Source: Saccharicrinis aurantiacus
GTDB lineage: Bacteria > Bacteroidota > Bacteroidia > Bacteroidales > Marinilabiliaceae
DNA length: 64,000 nucleotides
NCBI RefSeq assembly: GCF_001660705.2
Contig: NZ_LYBV02000007.1
Coordinates: 372,001-436,000 of the forward strand
Direction of reading: 5' to 3'
Position numbers and translations under genes: made by a program. A model generated the notes under the pieces. The model saw nothing but the letters and a program-made list of their open reading frames with translations, was not told the DNA's origin and ran no database searches. Positions 17,611-26,558 of this stretch are shown here, one piece after another (positions within the stretch are counted from its first letter, which is position 1; every line of letters begins with the position of its first letter).

Positions 17611-18267
17611 ATGATAAAAAATATATATAGAGTTATAGGTGTTTTTGCTTTGGCATTAACCTTATATAGTTGCGAAAAAGAACCAGATGCAAAGGCGGAC
17701 ATAGACTTGGTGCCAGTATATTCAATAACTAACATTAATGGCAAAGCCAATCCTAAGATGAATATTTATAGGGAGATGCCAATGGTAATTGAGTGGAATG
17801 ATAATAAAGTAAAAGAACTTTTAGCCTCTGAATATAGTGATAGTACAATTGTAGATAGTATATTTAAAGTACGTGTTACAACATGGGAAGAAATTACCAT
17901 GACGGAAGACTTTAAGGAACTTGTTGATTATGATTTACCAGATTACAATGCCGAAGAATATATTTCAGATACATATCTGCGTAAATATATTATTCTCGCA
18001 GAAGATCATATGGATACTGCAGTAAATGTTGGATCGATGGATTTATTTACCGAACACATTCACTATAATAGATATGTTGAGAAGGCGCTAATAGGCGAAG
18101 AGATTGATAATGTGATTAAGGATTTAGGCATTGTCACAGATTCAGTAGATACAGGTGATGAGGTTATTGGGGTTTCTTATGAATTGGCAATCTGTCAAGA
18201 TACTGTAGTAACACAAATGAATGAAACAAAAACTCTTGAGCTAGAAGAAACGGAAGTGTTTTTTTAA
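17611..18267 (+). CDS. Small lipoprotein of unknown function, last gene of cassette 1
   Basis: 218 aa. Lipobox TLYSC gives a lipidated Cys21 followed by EKEPDAKAD. I do not recognise a family. The protein shares an order of short motifs with the 205-aa product at 25660: the lipidated CEK, an acidic linker, VPVYSI or VDVYQI, and then MNIYREMPMVI or INVYMDNPLVF. Both also hold alternating hydrophobic strands consistent with a small beta-sandwich (for example YLRKYIILAEDHMDTAVNVG). Being last in both SusCD cassettes suggests an accessory binding or assembly role. It is followed by a clear terminator. Confidence 0.7.
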   Translation: MIKNIYRVIGVFALALTLYSCEKEPDAKADIDLVPVYSITNINGKANPKMNIYREMPMVIEWNDNKVKELLASEYSDSTIVDSIFKVRVTTWEEITMTEDFKELVDYDLPDYNAEEYISDTYLRKYIILAEDHMDTAVNVGSMDLFTEHIHYNRYVEKALIGEEIDNVIKDLGIVTDSVDTGDEVIGVSYELAICQDTVVTQMNETKTLELEETEVFF

Positions 18268-18289
18268 TAGAATAAGCTAAATGATTTTA

Positions 18290-18326
18290 AAGCTCCAATC
18301 TGTTAAGGTTGGAGTTTTTTGTTTTT
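18290..18326 (+). terminator. Rho-independent terminator of cassette 1
   Basis: CTCCAA (18293-18298) pairs with TTGGAG (18309-18314), followed by TTTTTTGTTTTTT. It lies 25 bp after the stop at 18267. Confidence 0.8.
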
Positions 18327-18540
18327 TATAAGCCCATATCCCCTGTTTTTTCTGATGCAAAATTACTAATCTCATACTTCTTCGTATAGTAACATACGTT
18401 AGTTGGCAATCAATTAATAATTATTTTTAAAGTCGAAAAAAACTTAATTTTTCATATGTGTATGCTGTTTAGTACATTTTATGCTCGATAACTGTTATGT
18501 GTATTATAGTTAAGGTATTAGTGTGTTTAAATTTGTATTT

Positions 18541-18659
18541 ACCCCTCTTTGGCTGAGTTTGCACCCACCCTAAATAGTGTATTTTACCTCCTTATATTCA
18601 ATCTCTACACTATACTTCATTAACATTTATTAGGATAGTTTTGACCATGTGAAATATTG
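18541..18659 (+). promoter_or_regulatory. Control region of the second SusC/SusD cassette
   Basis: 18619-18659 repeats the block found before cassette 1, with a -7 box TAGTTTTG at 18636-18643 that ends 72 bp before ATG 18716. Upstream are CCACCCTA (18565-18572, the reverse of TAGGGTGG) and ACCCCTC (18541-18547). Apart from this and the terminator, the 18268-18715 gap is AT-rich with no gene. Shared sequence in otherwise diverged gaps points to a common activator, most simply the hybrid regulator at 26559. Confidence 0.6.
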
Positions 18660-18715
18660 TTATAGTACTGCTAATACTACTAGTATAAGGGGTTTATTTT
18701 AATTTAAATATAATT

Positions 18716-21700
18716 ATGGAAGAACGGAATCGAGTGTTTAAATCCTCAAGGAGGTGGATGCTTACGCTTTTTATGGCTTTGTTAAGTATGGGTGCTTTTG
18801 CTCAGCAAAGTATTGTAACAGGTGTTGTTACCAGCGTAGAAGATGGCTTACCAATACCAGGAGTAAGTATTGTTGTTAAGGGTACAACAAATGGTACAAT
18901 TACTAACATTGATGGTAAATTTAGTATTAAGGTTTGGCAAGGGAAAGAACTGACTTTTAGTTTTGTTGGTATGAAAAATCATACAGCTATTGCAAAAGGA
19001 GGAGTTGTGAACGTAGCTATGGAACCTGAATCTATTGGTTTAAATGAGGTTGTAGCGATTGGTTATGGTACTCAAAAGAAAAAAGAAATATCGGGTGCTG
19101 TAGTACAAGTTAAATCAGAAGATTTAACCCGTATTGCAACGGCCGATATTGGTACAGCGCTTCAAGGACAAGTAGCGGGTGTTAATGTTACTGCAAGTTC
19201 TGGTGCTCCTGGTGAAGAGTCGAACATTCAAATTCGTGGGGTAAGTTCAATTGATGGTTCTAATAGACCACTTTATGTGGTTGATGGTATTCCGCAGGAT
19301 GGTAATCCTAACTTGAGTACGAATGAGATTGAAACAATGGATATTCTTAAGGATGCAGCGTCTTGTGCTATATACGGAACTAGAGGTGCTGCCGGTGTAA
19401 TCTTAATTACAACTAAGCAAGGTAAAGTTGGTACTATCAAAGTTAATTTAGATAGTTATGTTGGTATTCAAAAAATTACTTCAGGAATTGAATTACTAGG
19501 ATTTGAAGATTACTGGTATGGTAAATATCTAACAAACTATCAGGCAAATAGTACTGGTACAAACTGGGATACTATGTGGACTCAGCTAGATAATGATAAA
19601 TCTCAGTTTACAAATAATACCCATTTGTTGGATGTTATTCAAAGTGATAATGCTGTAGTTCAAAATCATAGTATTAATATTTCTGGAGGTAAAGAAAATA
19701 TACGTTTTAGTATAGTTGGTTCATACTTTAATCAGGATGGAATTATTATAAATTCAGGTTATGAGCGTTTTAACTTAAGAACAAATACAAATTTCACAAA
19801 AGATAAATGGAGTGTGACTTTAGGTTTAGGTCTGGTTGTGGATGAAAAGGAAAGTGCACCATATCAATTATTATATGAAGCATATAAATATAAACCTTTT
19901 CAACAACCATTAGATCCTAATAATACATCTGTATCTAACGCAGGTACTGGCTCAGATGATGGTAACACTCAGCAATTGGGTAATTTAATGTATAAGTTTA
20001 TGCAAACTGACGTTAAGAATGGAGAGTCTTTTAATGGTAACCTTAACGTGAAGTATAGTATTACAAAAAACTTAGCATTTAATAGCCGCTTCGGTGCTAA
20101 ATATGCGAACACAACACGTGTGGTATTAAATCCTCCTATTTATATTTATGATAATACGGGTGAGCGTGTTGAAAATGCCCAAAATAGATCGCAAATTCAA
20201 AATACAGCTGATCGTAGTACAAGCATGACATGGGAAAACTCATTAAACTGGACTAAGAAAATTAATAGTCATAAAATTCGTTTACTTGGAGTGTTCTCAA
20301 CTGAAAGATATACATATGGTCAATTTACAGGAAGTAGAAAGGATTTAATTTCAGGCGATGTTTATGTACTTAATGGTGGCCTTAACGATCCGAATGCAAG
20401 TTCTGGAAATGGACAATGGGGTCAAGATAGAGAAAATACATTAGTAGGTATGTTAGGTCGTGCTCAGTACGATTATAAAGGTCGTTATATGTTTAGTGCC
20501 AGTTTACGTCGTGATGGTTCTTCGCGTTTTGCTAAGGAAAATAGGTGGGGTATGTTCCCTTCTGCATCTGCTGCATGGAATATTGCTGATGAGGCTTTCT
20601 GGTCATCCATTAAAAAATCAGTGAATTCCTTAAAGTTACGCGCCAGTTTGGGTACTACAGGAAATCAAAATTTTGCTGATTATAGTTATACTTCTAATAT
20701 TCAAACCGGATTTGATTATCCATGGGCTGATGGAACACTTGGAAATGGATTGGTTCAGCAATATTATGCAAATGGCGATGTAAAGTGGGAAACTACACAA
20801 CAGGTTAATGTTGGGGTTGATATGGGAATGCTAAAAAATCGCTTGACATTTACAGCGGATGTTTATCAATCAAATAAACGAGATATGTTATTCCCTCGCT
20901 TAATGCCAAGTTCAACAGGAGCAGGTCAAAATCAGACTCTTATACTAAATGTTGGGGATATGACAAATAGTGGAATTGAACTTTCGGCAGGATGGCGTAA
21001 CTCAGGAAAAGTGAAATGGGGAGTAAATGGTACTTTTACTAAAAATGTAAACGAAATTACAAGAATGGCCGGTGGTCCAGATTCATATACCTTATTTAAT
21101 GATGGTTGGGCTGTTAATAATACTCAAAAAATATCGGGGCTTAAAGAAGGGTATGAAGCAGGTGCATTCTTTGTGATGCCAACAGATGGTATTGTAAATA
21201 CAGAATCTAAGCTAGCAGAGTATAGAAAGATTAAGCCAGATGCAAATATGGGAGACCTAATTTACATAGATACTAATGGTGATGGTACTCTAGATGATGC
21301 GGATAGAGTTTACGGAGGTAGTGGTATGCCTGATTTTGAATTGGGTTTAAATGCCAATGCTTCGTATAAAGGTTTTGATGTATCAATGCAATGGTATGCA
21401 TCTGTTGGAAACGATATCATTAATGGTTCGAAAATCTATGCAATGCAGTATGAAACACATGCTGACTATATTTATCAATGGTCTGATATGAATCCTTATG
21501 CTGGTATTCCTGCGCAAAGAGGAAGACAGGATTGGAATGTAAGTAGTACTGCCGATATATGGGTTGAGGATGGTTCATTTGTTCGTTTACGAAACGTAAC
21601 ATTAGGATATACCCTTCCAAATAAAATGTTGGGCAAGTCAGGTATTTCAAAACTTAGGTTCTATTTAGCTAGTGATAATCCATTAACCTTAACAAAATAT

Positions 21701-21811
21701 GCAGGTTATGATCCTGAAGTAGGTGGGAATGGTCTAGCAACAAGAGGTTTAGATAAGGGTAATTATCCTATAGCATCTCAGTACAGAATAGGTGTTCAAC
21801 TAGGATTTTAA
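18716..21811 (+). CDS. SusC-family TonB-dependent outer membrane transporter (cassette 2)
   Basis: 1031 aa, paralogous to the cassette 1 transporter over its whole length. The signal peptide (RRWMLTLFMALLSMGAFAQQ) precedes a carboxypeptidase-like domain (TSVEDGLPIPGVSIVVKGTT), a plug (GTALQGQVAGVNVTASSGAP, YVVDGIPQDGNPNLS, GTRGAAGVILITTKQGK) and a C-terminal barrel (ISKLRFYLASDNPLTL, final GVQLGF). No STN domain. The first ~250 residues are much closer between the paralogs than the barrel loops, which fits a duplication followed by change of ligand. It is adjacent to its SusD partner (19 bp). Confidence 0.93.
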   Translation: MEERNRVFKSSRRWMLTLFMALLSMGAFAQQSIVTGVVTSVEDGLPIPGVSIVVKGTTNGTITNIDGKFSIKVWQGKELTFSFVGMKNHTAIAKGGVVNVAMEPESIGLNEVVAIGYGTQKKKEISGAVVQVKSEDLTRIATADIGTALQGQVAGVNVTASSGAPGEESNIQIRGVSSIDGSNRPLYVVDGIPQDGNPNLSTNEIETMDILKDAASCAIYGTRGAAGVILITTKQGKVGTIKVNLDSYVGIQKITSGIELLGFEDYWYGKYLTNYQANSTGTNWDTMWTQLDNDKSQFTNNTHLLDVIQSDNAVVQNHSINISGGKENIRFSIVGSYFNQDGIIINSGYERFNLRTNTNFTKDKWSVTLGLGLVVDEKESAPYQLLYEAYKYKPFQQPLDPNNTSVSNAGTGSDDGNTQQLGNLMYKFMQTDVKNGESFNGNLNVKYSITKNLAFNSRFGAKYANTTRVVLNPPIYIYDNTGERVENAQNRSQIQNTADRSTSMTWENSLNWTKKINSHKIRLLGVFSTERYTYGQFTGSRKDLISGDVYVLNGGLNDPNASSGNGQWGQDRENTLVGMLGRAQYDYKGRYMFSASLRRDGSSRFAKENRWGMFPSASAAWNIADEAFWSSIKKSVNSLKLRASLGTTGNQNFADYSYTSNIQTGFDYPWADGTLGNGLVQQYYANGDVKWETTQQVNVGVDMGMLKNRLTFTADVYQSNKRDMLFPRLMPSSTGAGQNQTLILNVGDMTNSGIELSAGWRNSGKVKWGVNGTFTKNVNEITRMAGGPDSYTLFNDGWAVNNTQKISGLKEGYEAGAFFVMPTDGIVNTESKLAEYRKIKPDANMGDLIYIDTNGDGTLDDADRVYGGSGMPDFELGLNANASYKGFDVSMQWYASVGNDIINGSKIYAMQYETHADYIYQWSDMNPYAGIPAQRGRQDWNVSSTADIWVEDGSFVRLRNVTLGYTLPNKMLGKSGISKLRFYLASDNPLTLTKYAGYDPEVGGNGLATRGLDKGNYPIASQYRIGVQLGF

Positions 21812-21830
21812 TGGTTAATAAGTATTGAAA

Positions 21831-23792
21831 ATGAAAAATAGAATATTAACATACGTAGCGGTTGCCATAGCGGCCTTGGTAACTTTTAGCAGTTGCGACG
21901 ACTATCTTACACAATCAAATCCCAATACGATTATAGTAGATAACTACTGGAAAAATCTTGACGATTGTGAAATGGGAATGATAACTGTGTATAATCAATT
22001 GCGTCGTCAAAATGCACACCAAATTATTGCAGAGAACTTAAGATCAGGTATGGGGTATCCTGGGTTAGGAAGACCAACACCTACAAACACCACAAATGCC
22101 AGGTTTTACAATCAAGTTTTCGGAAATACAGATCAAGCACCTAATCAAAAATGGGCTGAATTATATATGGGCATTTTTAGAGCCAATCAAGTAATTCGCG
22201 GGTTGGAAGGCATTAAGGATGATATGTCAAGTGTTAATGATAAGCAAAAATGGAAAGACTTAATGGCGGAAGCACGTTTCTTTCGTGGTTACTTCCACTA
22301 TTGGGTAGCTAGTTCTTTTAATAAAGGAGAGGTAATAATTTACGATTTTGTTCCTGAAGACGAAGCAAATGGCGACTTTTATCAAGGTATTCAGTCAGAA
22401 CAAACTGTTCGTAACTTTTATCGCAAGGACTTGAAGTACGCATTTGATTCATTACCAGCAGTAGGTAATAGACAAGGTTTCGCATACGGAGAAAGAGCTA
22501 CAAGGTATTCAGCTGCTTTTGCATTGGCTCAGAGTTATTTATCACAACCTGTGGGCGTAGATTATGATAGTGCTAAAATTTATTTAGAGGATATTATACA
22601 GAGTGGGTATTTTGAATTATCTCACATTAAGGATAATATGACTACAGATGGGGAGAATAACTCAGAATCAATATTAGAGATTGCTTATGATAGAAACCTG
22701 AAACCTGAGGCAGGAGACTATTCGCCAGCAAACTCAACCTACAGTAATTATGCACAGCAACTATCTTCGCAAGGAGGATGGAGAACTTGCTTTCCTAGTT
22801 GTTGGTTAATAATGGCTTATAAGGATGATGAGAAAGATTTAAATGATGATCGTAATTTCATTGATATTGTAACGAGAGATGAGGAGCAAGAAGATGGTTC
22901 AACAGTTGTTGTAACAGATACTATAACAATTCCATATAATTTGAGGGCTTCATATTCTATTGCTTTACCAGATGATTCATTGGAATATTATGGCGATCAA
23001 CCGTCTGTTGTTGCAAACTTTCAATACAGTCAGAGTACAGCAAATTATAGGAAGTTAACCAATTGGGATATTTGTACAAATGAGAATGAGTTAAATGCTC
23101 GATCGGGTGTTAATTATCGTTTGATGCGCTTAGCTGATGTATACCTAATGTATTCAGAATGTTTAATTAAAGGAGGTACTGATGCAACAAATACTACAGA
23201 AGCAATTAAATATGTTAACAAAGTTCGTCATAGAGCAGGTCTACGCTTATTAGGAACTGTAACAGATGGAGAATGGCCAGAGTTAGGAGATCCAACTTCA
23301 AATAAGCCATTGACTTATATTGGTGATATGGTTGATTTCAGAAATATCGTAGGACAAGAGGATTCGAATTTCCCAATTTATGATCCTGAAAGTGGATTAG
23401 ATCAGCGCGTATTTATGAATATCAAAGAACCTAAAAATTTGATGATGTGGATGATGCATGTTGAACGTCCGCTTGAATTATCAATGGAAGGAATGGACAC
23501 ACGTTTAATTGATATCCGTAGATGGAGCAATAACCTTGAGTGGTTTAACACAAGAGAGTATTTCAGAGAATTATCTTCACGTAGGTATTATGGCGAACAT
23601 TTTAAATATATTAATACTGAGGGTAATGAAGCTACTAGATGGCAAGCGGTTTTAAAGCATGGTATTTTTGCTACTGATCCTAACCGTGGCGTGTATATCG
23701 ATTTTACTCAAGCTGCTCAAAACTATATCGAAGATGTTCATGCGTATTGGCCTTTACCAACAGAAGAGGTGATATCTAATCCAAATCTTTAA
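21831..23792 (+). CDS. SusD/RagB-family glycan-binding lipoprotein (cassette 2)
   Basis: 653 aa from ATG 21831; a TTG two codons earlier is in frame, but ATG gives the normal signal peptide MKNRILTYVAVAIAALVTFS. Lipobox TFSSC, then DDYLTQSNPNTII. SusD hallmarks: AELYMGIFRANQVIRGLEG, EARFFRGYFHYWVASSF, YRLMRLADVYLMYSECLIKGG and VERPLELSMEGMDTRLIDIRRW. Paralogous to the product at 13913, with a larger C-terminal insertion (about residues 480-530). It should work with the SusC just upstream. Confidence 0.93.
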   Translation: MKNRILTYVAVAIAALVTFSSCDDYLTQSNPNTIIVDNYWKNLDDCEMGMITVYNQLRRQNAHQIIAENLRSGMGYPGLGRPTPTNTTNARFYNQVFGNTDQAPNQKWAELYMGIFRANQVIRGLEGIKDDMSSVNDKQKWKDLMAEARFFRGYFHYWVASSFNKGEVIIYDFVPEDEANGDFYQGIQSEQTVRNFYRKDLKYAFDSLPAVGNRQGFAYGERATRYSAAFALAQSYLSQPVGVDYDSAKIYLEDIIQSGYFELSHIKDNMTTDGENNSESILEIAYDRNLKPEAGDYSPANSTYSNYAQQLSSQGGWRTCFPSCWLIMAYKDDEKDLNDDRNFIDIVTRDEEQEDGSTVVVTDTITIPYNLRASYSIALPDDSLEYYGDQPSVVANFQYSQSTANYRKLTNWDICTNENELNARSGVNYRLMRLADVYLMYSECLIKGGTDATNTTEAIKYVNKVRHRAGLRLLGTVTDGEWPELGDPTSNKPLTYIGDMVDFRNIVGQEDSNFPIYDPESGLDQRVFMNIKEPKNLMMWMMHVERPLELSMEGMDTRLIDIRRWSNNLEWFNTREYFRELSSRRYYGEHFKYINTEGNEATRWQAVLKHGIFATDPNRGVYIDFTQAAQNYIEDVHAYWPLPTEEVISNPNL

Positions 23793-23821
23793 TCAAAGAG
23801 CATTATTTAAATATTAAGGCA

Positions 23822-25603
23822 ATGAAGAAAATAAATTTTATATATTATTTGATGTTTATAGCAGTCTTGGCTGTAAGCTGTCAAGATGAAGAATATGAAC
23901 CAATCAATTACTTCTCAGATGTGGGTTGGTTAAATTCTGAGGATGATAAAAAAGGATTGAATACTGAGGTGGGCAAGTATCATTCATTCTCCGATATGTC
24001 ACAAGGTACTTTAGAACATTATTGGACTTTCCCTGAGGGGAGTGATGTAAACTGGTTAAAAGGGAATATCACAAGACAAGATACTAACTTCACAAAGTTT
24101 ATTGTTGATACAGATGATACACTATCACGAGATCAAACTGTTCATATCTTATTTAATAAAGAGGGTGAGTACCCGATTCGTTTATATAATGAGTTTAGAG
24201 ATTCAGTGTTTTATAATGGAGAGGCTAATTACCCATCATACTACAATGAAGAAAAAGGAGTGTATGTTATAGATACAACTTTTACTGTACGTGTTTATGG
24301 CGAAATGTCTCCTGCTTACGAAATATGGCATGTTACAGAGGAAGGTGTTCTTAGTTCGTTAGTAATGGATTTTCCGGTCGATTCTGTTTTTGACGCTGAA
24401 GATACTGAAACATGGCAAGTTTTTGAATTTGAAGCTGGAGGGTACATTAGGTACATTGATAAAACTTGGGATGAGGGCATTGGATGGCCAAATCAAACCA
24501 ATTGGAACATTGGTGGTATAGTTCCTAGTGAAGTAATTGGACAAAAACAATACGATGCTAAGTATTTTGCTCCGGGAGATTATACTTCGCAAATAACAAT
24601 CATTAGAGATCCTAAGGACGAGGGAGCATTTATTAAAGGTTCTAAGGAGAGTATTATTCCATTAGTATTTAGGGTTACACCTTCTACTAAGCCATTTGGT
24701 GTGTCAGGGAATGGAATAGAGCGTGAAGATCAAACAATACAGATTGCATTAACTAGTTTTGCACAAGAGTTTGAAGGTCTAGAAAATGATTTTGTTGTAA
24801 CTGTTAAAAATGAGAACCATGAAGGATGGTCTACGACAATACCTGTATCAAAAGCTAAGTTAAATGACGAGCAAAAAGTATTAATCGAGCTTACTCTAGC
24901 ACAACCAATTTATAATACAGATATAATTACAGTTAGTTATACCGGAAATAGTATTTTAGCTATCGACAATCGTGTATTGGAAACGTTTACTGATTTACCT
25001 GTAGACATGCATATAGTTAATTTAATGGCGGATAAATCTATTTATGGTTTTGAGAGTGGCGAATTTCATGAAGCTGGTAGACCAGATCAACCAATTAACG
25101 GATGGAATATGGGTTGGCAGCAATGGAATCTATACAGAAATGGTAATAGTAGTGCCATTACTGGTTTATCAAGCGCTGGTGAACCAACATTTGAAGGAGA
25201 TTTTTCACTTAGATTGGAAGCAAATGGACATCAGTCAATTGCTGGTGATGCCAATTCAGAGCGCTCATGGGCTGAATCTCCAATTAATCTACCTCTCGAG
25301 CTTGGGAAAAATTATAAGTTTGAATTTGAATACCTTTATGAAACATCTAATGAAGCTCCTGATGCAAAGTTATGGTTGGGTATTAGTTCTTGGGGTGCTC
25401 CACAAATTATTGATATTAATGTAGCACCAGCTGACGAATGGCAACATCATGTTGCTGAATTTACCATTGGCTCACTTCTTGAGCATCAGAATGTATTTAT
25501 GAGGTTTGATAATGGTACCTCACCAGCGTATGTAAAGGCTTTAATATTCTTAGATAATTTTGAAATGAAGGAGTACGAACGCCGTCCTGATACAGAATTA
25601 TAA
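23822..25603 (+). CDS. Surface glycan-binding lipoprotein, SusE/F position (cassette 2)
   Basis: 593 aa. Lipobox LAVSC (Cys20) is followed by QDEEYEP. Domain order matches the paralog at 15837: N-terminal PKD-like part with YHSFSDMSQGTLEHYW, a middle Ig-like part (FEGLENDFVVTVKNENHEGW, NTDIITVSYTGNSILAIDNR), and a C-terminal jelly-roll (IYGFESGEFHEAGRPDQP, VFMRFDNGTSPAY, LIFLDNFEMKEYERR). The C-terminal module suggests carbohydrate binding at the cell surface. No catalytic motif was found. Exact ligand unknown; red-algal galactan is inferred from neighbours. Confidence 0.8.
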   Translation: MKKINFIYYLMFIAVLAVSCQDEEYEPINYFSDVGWLNSEDDKKGLNTEVGKYHSFSDMSQGTLEHYWTFPEGSDVNWLKGNITRQDTNFTKFIVDTDDTLSRDQTVHILFNKEGEYPIRLYNEFRDSVFYNGEANYPSYYNEEKGVYVIDTTFTVRVYGEMSPAYEIWHVTEEGVLSSLVMDFPVDSVFDAEDTETWQVFEFEAGGYIRYIDKTWDEGIGWPNQTNWNIGGIVPSEVIGQKQYDAKYFAPGDYTSQITIIRDPKDEGAFIKGSKESIIPLVFRVTPSTKPFGVSGNGIEREDQTIQIALTSFAQEFEGLENDFVVTVKNENHEGWSTTIPVSKAKLNDEQKVLIELTLAQPIYNTDIITVSYTGNSILAIDNRVLETFTDLPVDMHIVNLMADKSIYGFESGEFHEAGRPDQPINGWNMGWQQWNLYRNGNSSAITGLSSAGEPTFEGDFSLRLEANGHQSIAGDANSERSWAESPINLPLELGKNYKFEFEYLYETSNEAPDAKLWLGISSWGAPQIIDINVAPADEWQHHVAEFTIGSLLEHQNVFMRFDNGTSPAYVKALIFLDNFEMKEYERRPDTEL

Positions 25604-25611
25604 TATTAAAT

Positions 25612-25636
25612 GGAGGAGTAGAATCTCCTCCTTTTT
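25612..25636 (+). terminator. Hairpin with T-tract inside cassette 2
   Basis: GGAGGAG (25612-25618) pairs with CTCCTCC (25625-25631), followed by five T. It lies between the binding lipoprotein and the small lipoprotein gene, so it is probably a partial terminator or attenuator. Its position matches the hairpin at 17551-17577 in cassette 1. Confidence 0.65.
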
Positions 25637-25659
25637 ATAATAATTTAAATAAAGAAAAA

Positions 25660-26277
25660 ATGAGCAAATTATATTTATTATTAGTGTTTTGTTTAATGCT
25701 AGTGGCTTGCGAAAAAAATCCTACCATAGATTATGAAAAGCCAAATATAGAACCTGTTGATGTATATCAAATTCAGCAGTTGAGTGAAAAGAATGAGCTT
25801 GAGTATCAGATTAACGTTTATATGGATAACCCTCTGGTATTTCGTAATAATAGACTAGAAGGTGATTTTACACGTGAGGATATTTTAGAGCGTGTTGAGC
25901 ACCCTGTTATTCCTGAGGAAGGAGAAGAAAATACTGAAAATGTAAAGGGTGAAACAAGCGATGAAAGACCATTAACTTATAATATGGATTTGATTACTGA
26001 GGGGTTCTTCACCGCAGAAATAACAAGGGAGTTGCCTGTTGTAGATGAGGATGGTAATCAAGTAATAGAACTTGTTAAGTTTGCTGTTAATGAAACACAC
26101 ACTTTTAGTTATGTTATAACGGGAGATATTGAAAAAGGTTTAGGGGCAGCTGTCATTACTACAACCCATATAAAGAGAGTAGGTATAGATGTTGAGTTTG
26201 AAGAAGAAGAGGTGCCTAATACAGTATTGACGATTTCTGGTGATATGCATATAGCAACAGAATATGTTGACTTTTAG
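25660..26277 (+). CDS. Small lipoprotein of unknown function, last gene of cassette 2
   Basis: 205 aa with lipobox LMLVAC (Cys17) and the sequence CEKNPTIDYEKPN after it. I do not recognise a domain. The order of motifs (VDVYQI, INVYMDNPLVF) resembles the 218-aa protein at 17611, showing a duplicated but diverged pair. The C-terminal half is a run of probable beta-strands (THTFSYVITGDIEKGLGAAV, VLTISGDMHIATEYVDF). The acidic middle (EEGEENTENVKGETSDE) is probably a flexible linker. Function unknown; a SusCD-associated surface role is inferred from position. Confidence 0.7.
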   Translation: MSKLYLLLVFCLMLVACEKNPTIDYEKPNIEPVDVYQIQQLSEKNELEYQINVYMDNPLVFRNNRLEGDFTREDILERVEHPVIPEEGEENTENVKGETSDERPLTYNMDLITEGFFTAEITRELPVVDEDGNQVIELVKFAVNETHTFSYVITGDIEKGLGAAVITTTHIKRVGIDVEFEEEEVPNTVLTISGDMHIATEYVDF

Positions 26278-26320
26278 TTTATTCGGTATGGGGTAGATCC
26301 TTATTGAATATTAAAATTAA

Positions 26321-26356
26321 AAACTACCGTTGCAAAATGCTTCGGTAGTTTTTTTG
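26321..26356 (+). terminator. Strong rho-independent terminator of cassette 2
   Basis: AACTACCG (26322-26329) pairs with CGGTAGTT (26343-26350), and seven T run from 26349. It closes the plus-strand operon 44 bp after the stop at 26277. Confidence 0.9.
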
Positions 26357-26506
26357 TAATTATAACGTGGTATTCTTCATAAGAAGAAATTATGCTTGTC
26401 ACTTAAGACCGATAATCTTTTTCCTACTAATTAATGTGTAAGTTTAAATAGTTTTATAATATCTTAGGACTTGTATTTTCTTTAGTAATGAATGTTAAAA
26501 AATATG

Positions 26507-26514
26507 TAACTTTG
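26507..26514 (+). promoter_or_regulatory. Candidate -7 box of the hybrid regulator gene
   Basis: TAACTTTG matches TAnnTTTG and ends 44 bp before the ATG at 26559. No convincing -33 TTG at the right distance. The GGGTGG word and the TTAGGATA block of the structural operons are absent, so the regulator is probably expressed independently. Confidence 0.4.
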
Positions 26515-26558
26515 AGTAGTTCATTACCGTTATTAGATTCAAGTTTAAATATACATAT

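Noticed and set aside
25044-25424. 126-aa ORF in another frame of the cassette 2 binding lipoprotein
   Set aside because: It lies wholly inside the lipoprotein gene, whose frame is continuous with conserved domains; the alternative frame gives no known fold.
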